From Jiulongibacter sediminis (GTDB taxonomy: Bacteria > Bacteroidota > Bacteroidia > Cytophagales > Spirosomataceae), in NCBI RefSeq assembly GCF_001306455.1, contig NZ_LGTQ01000006.1, forward strand, positions 434,001 through 498,000: a DNA stretch of 64,000 nt. Direction: 5' to 3'. Of the stretch, positions 37,508 to 46,544 are shown piece after piece (within the stretch, counting starts at the first letter, position 1; every line of letters begins with the position of its first letter). A program made the position numbers and the translations under genes. The notes below the pieces were generated by a model, which was given only the letters and a program-made list of their open reading frames with translations, was not told the DNA's origin and did no database searches.

Positions 37508-38326
37508 ATGGCAGACTTAAATATGACGACCGAGGCTTCCTCCAACCATCAGGATTTAGATAAAAAATCGGTCAAAGAGCTATTGATTGGTATTAATCAG
37601 GAAGATAAGACAGTTCCTTTGGCTGTTGAGAAGGTTATTCCGGCCATAGAGGCACTGGTCAATCAGATTGTTCTGAAAATGAAGGATGGCGGACGTCTGT
37701 TTTACATTGGAGCCGGTACTTCCGGTCGATTAGGCATAGTGGACGCTTCTGAGTGCCCCCCTACCTATGGGGTGCCGCATGGTTTGGTGGTAGGCATTAT
37801 GGCCGGAGGTGATTCTGCTATCCGAAAAGCCGTTGAGTTTGCTGAGGATGATGAGCATCAGGCCTGGAAAGATTTGCTGGAATACAAAATCACCGCCAAA
37901 GATGTAGTCATTGGTATTGCTGCCAGCGGTAGAACGCCCTATGTCATCGGTGGCCTGGACAAAGCCAATGAAAACGGATTGATTACCGGATGCATCGTTT
38001 GCAACGAAGGTTCAAAAGTGGCGGAGAACGCCCAATATCCTGTTGAGGTGGTGGTGGGGCCGGAGTATGTGACCGGCAGTACCCGGATGAAATCAGGCAC
38101 TGCCCAGAAATTGGTGCTCAACATGATCAGCACGGCTGTAATGATCAGATTGGGGAAGGTCAAAGGAAACCGAATGGTGGACATGCAGCTTTCCAATGAA
38201 AAGCTGGTAGACAGGGGCACCAAAATGGTGTTGCAGGAACTTCCTGACCTGAGTTACGAAAAAGCGAATGAACTTCTCCTGAAATATGGTAGTGTCAGAA
38301 GTGCCGTAGACAATTATCTTCGGTAA
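37508..38326 (+). CDS. murQ: N-acetylmuramic acid 6-phosphate etherase
   Basis: 272 residues. SIS-domain enzyme that cleaves the lactyl ether of MurNAc-6-P in cell-wall recycling. Family blocks: GGRLFYIGAGTSGRLGIVDASECPPTYG, GIAASGRTPYVIGGL and GSTRMKSGTAQKLVLNM. Three bases separate it from the dipeptidase, and three from the VWA gene. The pairing with a dipeptidase suits peptidoglycan recycling; slightly shorter than E. coli MurQ (298). Confidence 0.95.
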   Translation: MADLNMTTEASSNHQDLDKKSVKELLIGINQEDKTVPLAVEKVIPAIEALVNQIVLKMKDGGRLFYIGAGTSGRLGIVDASECPPTYGVPHGLVVGIMAGGDSAIRKAVEFAEDDEHQAWKDLLEYKITAKDVVIGIAASGRTPYVIGGLDKANENGLITGCIVCNEGSKVAENAQYPVEVVVGPEYVTGSTRMKSGTAQKLVLNMISTAVMIRLGKVKGNRMVDMQLSNEKLVDRGTKMVLQELPDLSYEKANELLLKYGSVRSAVDNYLR

Positions 38327-38329
38327 GGC

Positions 38330-39316
38330 ATGTTACCGGAGTGGCTTTCATATCAATGGTTTTTGCCGGGAACGTTCAAAAGTTTCATCTGGGCAAATCC
38401 CTATTATTTGTATGCCATTCTGGCTGTTCCATTTATTTATTTGCTTCGGGGTCTAATCACAAATCGAAATCGTGAAAAGCTGGTTTTGAGTACTGAAACG
38501 GCAGGTGCTAATGCTATTTTCTATTGGCTGCGGTATCTCATTCCACTTTTTTTTGGGCTCGGCTTGATTTTCGGCATTATTGCTTTGGCCAGACCGCAGC
38601 GGGTACTTTCTGTTGAGGAAGAAATTGCTGAGGGCATCGATATCGTTCTGGCCATTGATATTTCAGAGTCTATGATGACCACTGATTTAGAGCCTAACAG
38701 ACTTGAGGTGGCCAAAAGCGTCGCCAGAAGCTTTATTGCCAAAAGGGAAAATGATCGCATTGGGTTGGTTGCCTTTGGCGGGCAGGCTCTTACGCTGTGT
38801 CCGCTCACCACTGATCATGCGATTCTGGACGATTACCTTCAAAACCTTTCGGCGGGCTTGATTCAATCACAAGGGACCGCCATTGGCAACGCCATTGCTA
38901 CCTGCATAAACCGCCTCCGTGATAGTAAAGGAAACAGCAAGGTCATTATTTTACTGAGTGATGGGGATAATACTGCGGGGACCATTGGACCTGAAACCGC
39001 CACCGAACTAGCCAAAGCTTTTCAAATTAGAATCTATTCGATAGCCCTAGGTCGGCAAAATGCTCAGGAACTGGACACCCGTACTTTAAATGAAATAGCG
39101 GAAGATAGCAAGGGCTCCTTTTTTAGAGCGATTTCGGAAGGAAGTTTGGCCGGCGTATTTGGTGAAATTGACCTTCTGGAGAAGCAAAAGTTTGAAAATA
39201 TTGCCCTTCGGGATGTCACCGATTATTATTATATCTATCTCAATTGGGCCGTTGTTTTCTTTCTGATTTCTTTTCTGCTCAAAAATACTGCTCTTGGCAA
39301 CTTACTGGAAGATTGA
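38330..39316 (+). CDS. BatA-like membrane protein with von Willebrand A domain
   Basis: 328 residues. Two N-terminal membrane segments (about 20-45 and 62-82), a VWA domain (about 100-290) with intact metal site (IDISES, the DxSxS motif; LTTDH; SDGDN), and a C-terminal membrane segment (YIYLNWAVVFFLISFLL). This is the plan of BatA from Bacteroidota Bat operons, but no MoxR, BatB, BatC or BatD is here. Its stop abuts a truncated nucleotide-sugar dehydrogenase start. Confidence 0.85.
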   Translation: MLPEWLSYQWFLPGTFKSFIWANPYYLYAILAVPFIYLLRGLITNRNREKLVLSTETAGANAIFYWLRYLIPLFFGLGLIFGIIALARPQRVLSVEEEIAEGIDIVLAIDISESMMTTDLEPNRLEVAKSVARSFIAKRENDRIGLVAFGGQALTLCPLTTDHAILDDYLQNLSAGLIQSQGTAIGNAIATCINRLRDSKGNSKVIILLSDGDNTAGTIGPETATELAKAFQIRIYSIALGRQNAQELDTRTLNEIAEDSKGSFFRAISEGSLAGVFGEIDLLEKQKFENIALRDVTDYYYIYLNWAVVFFLISFLLKNTALGNLLED

Positions 39317-39628
39317 GTGAATCATCAATTCCAAAATATTGAAATATGTGTCGTAGGCCTTGGTTATGTCGGCTTACCACTGGCTCTTGCATTCGGCCAA
39401 AAGTTTCGGACGATTGGAATAGATATCAATGCCGAGAGAATTGAGGAGTTAAAATCAAAAAAAGACAAAACAGGTCAATCAGAAATCGAGGACTTCAATC
39501 GTGCTGTCAATGTTACTTTTAAAACCGAAATTCCAAATTCAACTTCTCAAAAAAGGGTATATCTGGTCACGGTACCGACTACTGTGGACGAATTTAAAAA
39601 ACCACTTCGTCAAGTGATTTATGATTGA
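39317..39628 (+). pseudogene. Truncated nucleotide-sugar dehydrogenase remnant
   Basis: Only 103 residues from a GTG start. They match the N-terminus of a UDP-sugar 6-dehydrogenase: [20 protein letters not shown], the FKKP block, then a stop after a few unrelated residues. The full gene of the same family at 45236 is 435 residues, so three quarters (all catalytic parts) are missing here. It begins right after the BatA-like gene and marks the left edge of the polysaccharide region. It may be a relic of a former cluster. Confidence 0.85.
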
Positions 39629-39727
39629 CAGGACTTCTTCGTTAGCCGGATTAAATTGCTGAGATCTTATTGATGATTTCAAAAAATACTGCAACCAGCA
39701 GGCGTCTTTTAACCACTTAATTAAATG

Positions 39728-39756
39728 TCGATAAAAACTTATCCACACTTTATCGA
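39728..39756. promoter_or_regulatory. Inverted repeat enclosing a consensus DnaA box
   Basis: Eight-base perfect arms TCGATAAA / TTTATCGA surround AAC-TTATCCACA-C; TTATCCACA (39739-39747) is the consensus DnaA box. A single box does not make an origin; it could be a regulatory or titration site, or coincidence. Confidence 0.4.
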
Positions 39757-39878
39757 TGATTTTGGGTCATAAAATTCAATTTTTTGATTTAAAACAAAAA
39801 AAATGACCTAAGTTACTTTATGTCAATGAGTTACATAAAAATTTATTGCAAAACATCTCCGAATTCCGTTTGAATTGA

Positions 39879-39899
39879 TGCAAAATGTTACATTTTGCA
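39879..39899. promoter_or_regulatory. 21-base perfect palindrome, operator-like
   Basis: TGCAAAATGT-T-ACATTTTGCA, ten-base arms around one central base. This size and spacing suits a dimeric transcription factor. A related half-site (TTGCAAAACAT) lies at about 39846. No regulator gene is adjacent. Confidence 0.5.
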
Positions 39900-40008
39900 C
39901 ACTAATTTGGCCACTTTTAAAGCCCCTGTAGGCCTAAATGTTCTCAAGATGACACAAATGGTGGATTGTGTTGTAAACGTTCTTTAAATTCGTTTTATGG
40001 AATTGTTT

Positions 40009-40450
40009 TATATTTGTAACGCAAGTCGGGTGCCACCCGGCGGGCCGTCGGAGAAGGAGCTTCTAAAGGTTGCTTTTATCCGGCCGGATAGGTTTCGCTT
40101 TTGTGAAAGCAGATTCGGAACAATGAAAAGCTGCTTTGCATTCTTCATTGGTTTCCACGCAACTTTGATGACCTGCTCTTTAAAGTTCGTTTGCTCTTCA
40201 TGAAAGTTCGTTGACAGCTCAACAACCTTCGCGAACAACAAATCATCTTGCGTTTGTTGCTCACGAAACTTCCTGAAGACCTTTTCAACCTTGGTTGAGA
40301 GCTCACGAAGGAGTTGTGCTAACCGTTTGGCCGATGAAAGAATTGAAAGAGGTAACCTGAATGATACAGTTTGGATTCCTTGATGGATCTGAAAGAAAAA
40401 AGCCCGAAACAGAGTCGACTGTTCAGGGCCTTAAAGCAAATGCTTTTTTG
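40009..40450 (+). ncRNA. Candidate structured non-coding RNA
   Basis: A TATATTTG box (40009-40016) is followed by a dense series of pairable elements: CGGGU-GCC-ACCCG, AGAAG-GAG-CUUCU, UAUCC-GGCC-GGAUA, UUUCGC-UUUU-GUGAAA, AACAAUGAA...UUCAUUG(G)UU, CAACAAA...UUUGUUG, CAAC-CUUG-GUUG, and a final GCCC/GGGC + AACAG/CUGUU stem, then AAAGCA-AA-TGCTTT with a T run at about 40433-40449. More GC-rich than the surrounding intergenic DNA. No -33 box was found and no known RNA family is recognised, so this is a hypothesis. Confidence 0.3.
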
Positions 40451-40546
40451 AATTGGGACTTCAAAAGTACAGCTTTAATTCTTAAAGAAAAAAAATAGTG
40501 ATTCTGCGGTATTGCTGATGTACGTACTCTTTAAATTATAGGAGAC

Positions 40547-40906
40547 ATGGCATATCGAAAAAGACTTTCGCGTGCAGCGGAAGAGGCAGGTCAGCGTATG
40601 GCCGCCATCAAATCAATTGATCCTTCATTGGATCTGGGCAATGGAATAACCGTTGCCGGCTATCAATCACTCATTGCAGATACCGAGCAGAAGCTGGAGG
40701 AGTATAATACCCTCCTCTCGACGGCCGACGGTCTGAAAAATCAGCTGAAGTACAAGGAACGCGAGCTTCGCGATTTCTCTGAACGGATGCTGGTGGGCGT
40801 AGCCGCCATGTATGGCAAAAACTCAGAGGAGTATGTCAGAGCAGGGGGTACCCGCAAGTATGAGCGAAAACGGACAATGCAGAAGCCGGAGCCAATGCCG
40901 GCCTAA
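40547..40906 (+). CDS. Small basic coiled-coil protein, unknown function
   Basis: 119 residues, hydrophilic. Residues 1-25 are basic (KRLSRAAEEAGQRMAAIKS), then DPSLDLGNGITVAGY, a predicted coiled coil at about 45-85 (ADTEQKLEEYNTLL...ERELRDFSERM), and a C-terminus GKNSEEYVRAGGTRKYERKR. Similar end segments (YGKDS.EYE.AGGTRKSERKR) occur, as I recall, in small hypothetical proteins of other bacteria such as cyanobacteria. Unusually for this window it has a strong Shine-Dalgarno sequence (AGGAG, six bases before ATG). Ends with a good terminator. Confidence 0.75.
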   Translation: MAYRKRLSRAAEEAGQRMAAIKSIDPSLDLGNGITVAGYQSLIADTEQKLEEYNTLLSTADGLKNQLKYKERELRDFSERMLVGVAAMYGKNSEEYVRAGGTRKYERKRTMQKPEPMPA

Positions 40907-40914
40907 GTCTGAAG

Positions 40915-40944
40915 TCGGGTGCCTGAAAGGTGCCCGATTTTTTT
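40915..40944 (+). terminator. Rho-independent terminator after small coiled-coil gene
   Basis: TCGGGTGCC-TGAAA-GGTGCCCGA (two G-T pairs) followed by seven T. Confidence 0.85.
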
Positions 40945-41056
40945 ATCCCTTTGAATAAGAATAAGGGTAGATTCTCTATCATTGCGGTGAAATCAGACCG
41001 CAGGCTGAAACAGGCCTTTTGATTTTGAAATACTGTCGAAAGAAAAGAAAATTGTT

Positions 41057-41647
41057 ATGCAAAAACCGGAAAATATCGTTTGGGAAAAAGATTACCTCTC
41101 CCGCCCTGATTTTGAAGACCTTTTGGGCCAAAAAGGCTGTGTTCTCTGGTTTACCGGCTTGAGCGGCTCAGGGAAATCTACACTGGCGAAAGCTACACAA
41201 AAGGCCTTGCATCAGTTGGGCCGTTATGCTATTGTACTGGATGGCGATAATATCCGGCATGGGTTAAACAAAAACCTCACCTTTTCAGAAGAAGACCGAA
41301 ATGAAAATATCAGAAGGGTAAGTGAGGTCTGTAAGCTTTTGGTCAATCATGGAGCTATCGTCATCACGGCTTTTATCTCCCCTTTCCGACAGGACCGTAT
41401 CAATGCCAAGGCGGTGATTGGACAAGAAAGTTTTAAAGAGGTATTCGTTTCTACTCCTTTAGCGGTTTGTATAGAAAGAGACGTCAAAGGCCTCTATGCC
41501 AAAGCTCAACGCGGAGAGATCAAAAATTTTACCGGAATTTCTCAACCGTACGAGGAGCCATTGATGCCCGCCTTGAGTATCAATACTTCTGAAGAACATT
41601 TGGAGGCTTCGGTGGGTCGGATTGTTGGTTTGGTTTCTGGTTCTTAG
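41057..41647 (+). CDS. cysC: Adenylylsulfate (APS) kinase
   Basis: 196 residues. It phosphorylates APS to PAPS. P-loop GLSGSGKSTLAKA, DGDNIRHGLNKNLTFSEEDRNEN, and FISPFRQDR, FTGISQPYEEP are all as in CysC. No sulfate adenylyltransferase (cysDN), PAPS reductase or sulfotransferase lies nearby. Standing at the head of a polysaccharide cluster, it might supply PAPS for sulfation by enzymes elsewhere, but this is not shown here. Confidence 0.94.
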   Translation: MQKPENIVWEKDYLSRPDFEDLLGQKGCVLWFTGLSGSGKSTLAKATQKALHQLGRYAIVLDGDNIRHGLNKNLTFSEEDRNENIRRVSEVCKLLVNHGAIVITAFISPFRQDRINAKAVIGQESFKEVFVSTPLAVCIERDVKGLYAKAQRGEIKNFTGISQPYEEPLMPALSINTSEEHLEASVGRIVGLVSGS

Positions 41648-41940
41648 TGATTGGGGAACTCGGAAGTTTTTGATGGCGGAACATGGAAAACGGAGAAAGG
41701 AACATGGTGTCTGTTCTATTCTGAAGTAAGTTTACTCAAAACAAAAAAAGGAAACAAAAAATTAGCCCATATTATGCAGACTTAAATAGCGAACAAATCA
41801 CCATTCGACCTTTAACCATAAACCTTCACCCTTTAACTTTTAACCTCTCCCCCGCCGAATAATAACAATTGCAAAAGAATCTCTTGAATGCCTGCATATT
41901 TTATGTAAAATTGCAAGCGAAAACGAACCCCAAATCCCCA
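41648..41940. other. Gap upstream of the SLBB export gene
   Basis: No gene. The reading frame of the next gene is open back to a TTG at 41869, but that extension has no signal-peptide character. C/T/A-rich near-repeats (ACCTTTAACC, CCCTTTAAC, CTTTTAACC) occur at 41809-41850. No clear promoter or JUMPstart-like motif found. Confidence 0.4.
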
Positions 41941-44220
41941 ATGATGCAAAGCAGGTTTCTTTTTGTCCTGTTCATAATGCTTTCTCTTACGGCTTTGGCC
42001 CAGTCTCCTGTAGACATTGAAAATGTGACAGATGCTCAGGTGGAGCAGTTTCTGAAAGAAGCAGAAGAACGAGGGCTGACAGAGCAGGAAATTGAAGCTG
42101 CCGCACGGCTGAACGGCTATTCTGCTCAGGAAATTGCCATGATTCGTGAACGTATCGAGCGTTTAAAGTCAGGAGAAAATACCCTCAATAAGGAAACCGT
42201 CAGTGATGGCAAAAGAGAGCAACTGGGAGAGGTGGCCAAGCGTACCGACCTTCAGGTCGATGACAAAACCGAGGTGGGGAAGAAAACCGAAATCTATGGT
42301 CGCTCTATTTTCAGAAATCAAAACCTGACCTTTGAGCCTAATCTCCGCCTGCCTACTCCTCCAAATTACACCTTAGGGCCGGATGATGAATTGATGATTG
42401 ACATCACGGGTTATGCCTTCCAACATTATGATGTTAAGGTATCGCCGGAGGGAACTATTCAGCTTGAAAGCCTTTCTCCTTTTCAGGTCAGCGGTTTAAC
42501 AATAGAACAGGCGAAAGTCAAAATTAAGGATCGCCTGAAGCTCCTGTTTGGCGGTTTGAGAAATAACTCCTTAGGTCTGGATGTTACGCTAGGCGATGTT
42601 CGCAGTATACAGGTCAATATTTTGGGTGAAATTGAAAAGCCGGGCACTTATACCTTATCGGCCTTTTCCACACCTTTAAATGCCCTCTATTTGAGTGGTG
42701 GACCTACGGTCAACGGCTCTTTCAGGACCATTAAAGTCTTACGCCAAAATCAATTGGTGCAGGAAGTGGATTTGTATCAATTATTGAACTCAGGTCAATA
42801 CACGAATCTCTTGTTAAAAGACGGAGATGTTATTTTTGTCCCGGTGGCCGAGCGTAAAGTAGAATTAGAAGGCGAAGTTAAACGAGCCATGATTTATGAG
42901 CTTAAAGCTGAAGAATCTTTAGCAGACGCTATTCAGTATGCCGGTAACTTTTCGGAGCAAGCCTATACCAATAGCGTTAAAATCACCCGATACACAGGTA
43001 AGGAAAAAAAACTGGTGACGTTGGGAGAAGAGCAGTTTGATGATTTCTTATTGAAAAACGGAGATCATATATTTATTGGGGCTGTCTTAGATCGGGTAGA
43101 GAATCAGGTGGAAGTGCTGGGTGCCGTATTCAGACCGGGCACCTATGCCTTAGAGGAGGAACTAAAGACCGTTGGTGATTTGATAAAGATAGCAGAAGGC
43201 CTCAAAGAAGATGCCTTTAAGACCAGAGTTATCCTGCGGCGAGAAAACGACCATCTGGATACCGAGATTATCACGCTGAACTTAATGAATTCCACTGATT
43301 GGGAAATACCTTTAAAGAGAGAAGACATTTTGATCATCAAATCCTACAGTGAACTACGGGAAGTTCGGTCGGTAGAAATCAAAGGAGCCATTGTGGAGCC
43401 TGGCGAATACGAGTTTCAGGAAAACATGAGTGTCAATGACCTCATCTTTATGGCCGGAGGTTTGGCCGATGGAGCCGAGAAGGGAAATATCGAAATTGCC
43501 CGAAGAGTAAAAGAAGGAGACCTGTCTTCAAAAAACGTGGAGATTATTCCTTTCGATACCAGTGATGATTTGATCTCCATGGAATTGACCCTTCGCCCAT
43601 TTGACCAGGTTTATGTTCGTGAAATTGCGAATTATGAGGAACAGCAAATTGTGAAAATTGTTGGACAGGTTAAATATCCGGGAGAATATGTCATTCAAAA
43701 CCGTGGAGAAACCATTGCGGATTTAGTTTCCAGGGCTGGTGGACTTTTGAAAGGGGCCTATGTAGAGGGAGCCAAGTTTTATAAAGAGGAAAAACTAGTA
43801 GCTTTAGACTTAAAAAATGTTTTAAGTTCGGCTAATAAGATCGGTAATCTGGTCTTGCAGGAAGGAGATAGTCTTTTCATTCCTAAAAAGATGGATTACG
43901 TTTTCGTGAAAGGCCAGGTGTTAAATCCAACCATTGTGGCTTATGATCCCGCTTTTGAATTTAAAGATTACATTGCTCAGGCGGGTGGTTATACAGATTC
44001 GGCATACGTACGAAAAGCCTACGTACGCTATGCTAACGGATTGACGGATCGGACACGTAGTTTCCTGGGGATTAAAGATCGTCCAGAAACAGCCAGAGGG
44101 ATGGAAATTGTGGTTCCTACAAGAACGAAATACCGTTGGACAGCGGCCGAGCGGATAGCTGTGAGTTCAGCAATGGTTTCTATTGCCACCATTATGGTCA
44201 CCATTGTTCGCATATTATAA
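41941..44220 (+). CDS. Polysaccharide export outer-membrane protein with multiple SLBB domains (Wza-like)
   Basis: 759 residues from the ATG at 41941, which gives a signal peptide (FLFVLFIMLSLTALAQ). A helical charged region (20-115) precedes the poly-export domain (YTLGPDDELMIDITGYAF...SPEGTIQL) and about six SLBB domains, each with the pattern V.G.V..PG.Y......D.I..AGG (for example VLGAVFRPGTYALEEELKTV, VKIVGQVKYPGEYVIQNRGE). A last hydrophobic helix (AVSSAMVSIATIMVTIV) ends the protein. It forms the export channel for the cluster's polymer. Stop and the next start overlap by one base. Confidence 0.92.
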   Translation: MMQSRFLFVLFIMLSLTALAQSPVDIENVTDAQVEQFLKEAEERGLTEQEIEAAARLNGYSAQEIAMIRERIERLKSGENTLNKETVSDGKREQLGEVAKRTDLQVDDKTEVGKKTEIYGRSIFRNQNLTFEPNLRLPTPPNYTLGPDDELMIDITGYAFQHYDVKVSPEGTIQLESLSPFQVSGLTIEQAKVKIKDRLKLLFGGLRNNSLGLDVTLGDVRSIQVNILGEIEKPGTYTLSAFSTPLNALYLSGGPTVNGSFRTIKVLRQNQLVQEVDLYQLLNSGQYTNLLLKDGDVIFVPVAERKVELEGEVKRAMIYELKAEESLADAIQYAGNFSEQAYTNSVKITRYTGKEKKLVTLGEEQFDDFLLKNGDHIFIGAVLDRVENQVEVLGAVFRPGTYALEEELKTVGDLIKIAEGLKEDAFKTRVILRRENDHLDTEIITLNLMNSTDWEIPLKREDILIIKSYSELREVRSVEIKGAIVEPGEYEFQENMSVNDLIFMAGGLADGAEKGNIEIARRVKEGDLSSKNVEIIPFDTSDDLISMELTLRPFDQVYVREIANYEEQQIVKIVGQVKYPGEYVIQNRGETIADLVSRAGGLLKGAYVEGAKFYKEEKLVALDLKNVLSSANKIGNLVLQEGDSLFIPKKMDYVFVKGQVLNPTIVAYDPAFEFKDYIAQAGGYTDSAYVRKAYVRYANGLTDRTRSFLGIKDRPETARGMEIVVPTRTKYRWTAAERIAVSSAMVSIATIMVTIVRIL

Positions 44221-45269
44221 TGGAGATAATGGATAGAGAAAGAGAAGAAGATGTCATTACCATAAACTTTAAGGCACTGCTAAAAGTTCTTTGGAAGGAA
44301 AAGTGGTTGATCTTATCCATTACAACCCTTTTTGTGATTGGGGGTGCCTTGTATGCTTTTACGGCTCGTGAAGAGTTTGTTTCTGAAGGGAAGATTTTAC
44401 CAGAAGTTAGCGGAGGTGCAGGCTCTTCATTAGGAGGTCTGGCGAACTTGGTAGGCATTGGTGGCTTTGAATTAGGATTAAAAAATAATACGGATGCAAT
44501 CCGGCCGGATTTATATCCAGACCTGATTAATAGCACGCCCTTTTTTCTCGAACTGATGAAGCAAAATGTGCTTTCTAAAAGTGGAGACACCTTACAATTT
44601 GAGGACTTTTATCATTTAACCATTGAAGAAGGAAAGGAATTAGAGGATGAAAAGTTAAAAACGTTTACTGGAAAGCCTAAAGGTGTGATAGTGATGAATC
44701 GATTGACGGAGGATAGGCTACAAGATTTAAGAGAGCGAATAAAAGGTTCAATAGACAAGAAAAGTGGTGTAATAGGTTTTAGGGTTAAAATGCCAGATCC
44801 TGTTGTGGCAGCGGAAGTGGCTAAATATGCCATGACCTACTTAACACAATATGTTTCAGAATATAGAACTGAAAAAAATAAGCAGGAGGTAGACTTCTTG
44901 GGCGGAAAGGTTGCGGCTGCTAGAGGTGAATTTTACAATGACCAAACTCGTAAAGCCTCTTATGCTGATCAGTTTTCAGCTCCTTCAATTCGCCTGAAAG
45001 CAGCTGATGTTCAAAGAGAAAGATTAGAGTCTGAATACAAGTTGTCTTCCAATGTTTACAACGAATTGTTAAAGAAATATGAGGAGGCGAAAATCAAGTT
45101 GCAGCAAGCTACACCTGTTTTTCAGGTATTGGAGCCGCCTGTTGTTCCAAACAAAAAATCAGAACCCAATAAAGCAGTTATTCTAATTTCAACAACGTTT
45201 ATCGGAGTATTAATTTCTACTGTTATTGCAATTTTATGGAAGAAAAATTACCAGGCAATTTTAAATTAA
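44220..45269 (+). CDS. Wzz-type polysaccharide chain-length regulator
   Basis: 349 residues from the ATG at 44220. Membrane segments at about residues 26-48 ([20 protein letters not shown]) and near the C-terminus ([21 protein letters not shown]), with the characteristic [14 protein letters not shown] before the second. The periplasmic part is helical with coiled-coil stretches. No cytoplasmic tyrosine-kinase domain is fused. It sits directly between the Wza-like gene and the sugar dehydrogenase, the latter overlapping its 3' end by 34 bases. Confidence 0.9.
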   Translation: MEIMDREREEDVITINFKALLKVLWKEKWLILSITTLFVIGGALYAFTAREEFVSEGKILPEVSGGAGSSLGGLANLVGIGGFELGLKNNTDAIRPDLYPDLINSTPFFLELMKQNVLSKSGDTLQFEDFYHLTIEEGKELEDEKLKTFTGKPKGVIVMNRLTEDRLQDLRERIKGSIDKKSGVIGFRVKMPDPVVAAEVAKYAMTYLTQYVSEYRTEKNKQEVDFLGGKVAAARGEFYNDQTRKASYADQFSAPSIRLKAADVQRERLESEYKLSSNVYNELLKKYEEAKIKLQQATPVFQVLEPPVVPNKKSEPNKAVILISTTFIGVLISTVIAILWKKNYQAILN

Positions 45270-46543
45270 ATCAGAGTCAGATTGTGGTGGTTGGGTTAGG
45301 GTATGTTGGTCTCCCGTTAGCAGTAGAGTTTGGGAAGAAATACCCAACGATGGGTTTTGATATTAATAAAGATCGTATCAAAGAGCTTAAAAATGGCTTT
45401 GATCGAACTAAAGAGACATCCGCCAAAGACATCCAATCTGCAAAGCATTTAACTTTTACGAATGAGTTAAACACCTTTCCTTACGGGATTAGGGACGGGG
45501 TGAGGGTTTACATCATCACCGTACCTACACCCATCGACCAATTCAAAAAACCGGATTTAGTGCCTCTTATTTCGGCGAGCGAAACAGTGGGCAAAGTGTT
45601 GAAGACAGGAGACATCGTGATCTACGAAAGCACGGTTTATCCAGGCTGTACGGAAGAAGATTGTGTTCCTGTGTTGGAAAAAGTAAGTGGCCTAACCTTT
45701 AATCAGCATTTCTTTTGCGGCTACTCGCCAGAGCGTATCAACCCGGGAGATAAGGTTCATACTGTGACAAAAATCAGAAAAGTTACCTCTGGCTCTACTC
45801 CTGAAGTGGCTGATTTTGTTGATAATTTATATTCCTCCATTATTACAGCAGGAACTTACAAGGCGGCTTCAATAAAAGTCGCAGAGGCAGCGAAAGTGAT
45901 AGAAAACTGCCAAAGGGACATTAATATTGCTTTCGTAAACGAACTTTCTTTGATCTTTAATCAAATGAATGTTGACACGAGTTCTGTATTAGAAGCAGCT
46001 GGTACAAAGTGGAACTTTCTTCCATTTAAACCCGGACTAGTAGGCGGACATTGTATTGGGGTAGATCCCTATTATCTTACTTACAAAGCAGAGTCCTTAG
46101 GATATCATCCCCAAGTAATTCTCTCTGGTAGAAGAATAAATGACAATATGGGTAAGCACGTAGCATCTGAAACAGTGAAGCTTCTTATAAAAAGTGGTGT
46201 AGCTGTAAATCAGGCTAGAGTGTTGGTTTTAGGTATTACTTTCAAGGAGAATTGTCCTGATATAAGGAACTCAAGGGTTATAGATATTATTGAAGAGCTT
46301 GCCGACTTTGACTGTCGGGTAGATATATATGATCCATGGGCTGATAAGTCAGAAGTCAAGCACGAATATCAGCTTGACTTAATAGATTCACCTGATACCT
46401 CCCAATACCAAGGAATAGTGTTAGCGGTTGGCCATGCCGATTTCTTTTCAACCGATTTTATCAAACAATTTGAGTCTTATAAAGGAATAATTTTTGATGT
46501 GAAGGGTGTATTACCTGTATCACTTATAGATAAGAGATTATAA
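45236..46543 (+). CDS. UDP-N-acetylhexosamine 6-dehydrogenase (TviB/WbpO type)
   Basis: 435 residues. NAD-dependent oxidation of UDP-GlcNAc or UDP-GalNAc to the uronic acid. N-terminal Rossmann [61 protein letters not shown], and the catalytic Cys273 in [17 protein letters not shown]. This arrangement fits TviB/WbpO rather than UDP-glucose dehydrogenase, and the following gene is TviC/WbpP-like. A truncated relative lies at 39317. Confidence 0.92.
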   Translation: MEEKLPGNFKLNQSQIVVVGLGYVGLPLAVEFGKKYPTMGFDINKDRIKELKNGFDRTKETSAKDIQSAKHLTFTNELNTFPYGIRDGVRVYIITVPTPIDQFKKPDLVPLISASETVGKVLKTGDIVIYESTVYPGCTEEDCVPVLEKVSGLTFNQHFFCGYSPERINPGDKVHTVTKIRKVTSGSTPEVADFVDNLYSSIITAGTYKAASIKVAEAAKVIENCQRDINIAFVNELSLIFNQMNVDTSSVLEAAGTKWNFLPFKPGLVGGHCIGVDPYYLTYKAESLGYHPQVILSGRRINDNMGKHVASETVKLLIKSGVAVNQARVLVLGITFKENCPDIRNSRVIDIIEELADFDCRVDIYDPWADKSEVKHEYQLDLIDSPDTSQYQGIVLAVGHADFFSTDFIKQFESYKGIIFDVKGVLPVSLIDKRL

Positions 46544-46544
46544 C

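Larger units (their letters stand above)
39629..40546. other. Gene-free stretch with several inverted repeats
   Basis: 918 bases without a convincing protein gene. It contains, in order, a DnaA-box-like inverted repeat (39728-39756), an AT-rich block, a 21-base palindrome (39879-39899), a TATATTTG box (40009-40016), a run of hairpins (about 40023-40450) and the AGGAG ribosome site of the next gene. Small frames in it (40008-40241 minus, 39997-40203 plus) lack any recognisable family. Confidence 0.6.

Noticed and set aside
39828-39855. GAGTTACATAA-AAATTT-ATTGCAAAACA resembles a XerCD dif site.
   Set aside because: Only one arm matches well (the ACATAA core); the other arm has little symmetry. 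Surrounding genes do not suggest the replication terminus.
40008-40241. 77-codon frame on the minus strand in the gene-free region.
   Set aside because: No recognisable family, overlaps opposite-strand hairpins and another frame; more likely non-coding or repeat-derived.
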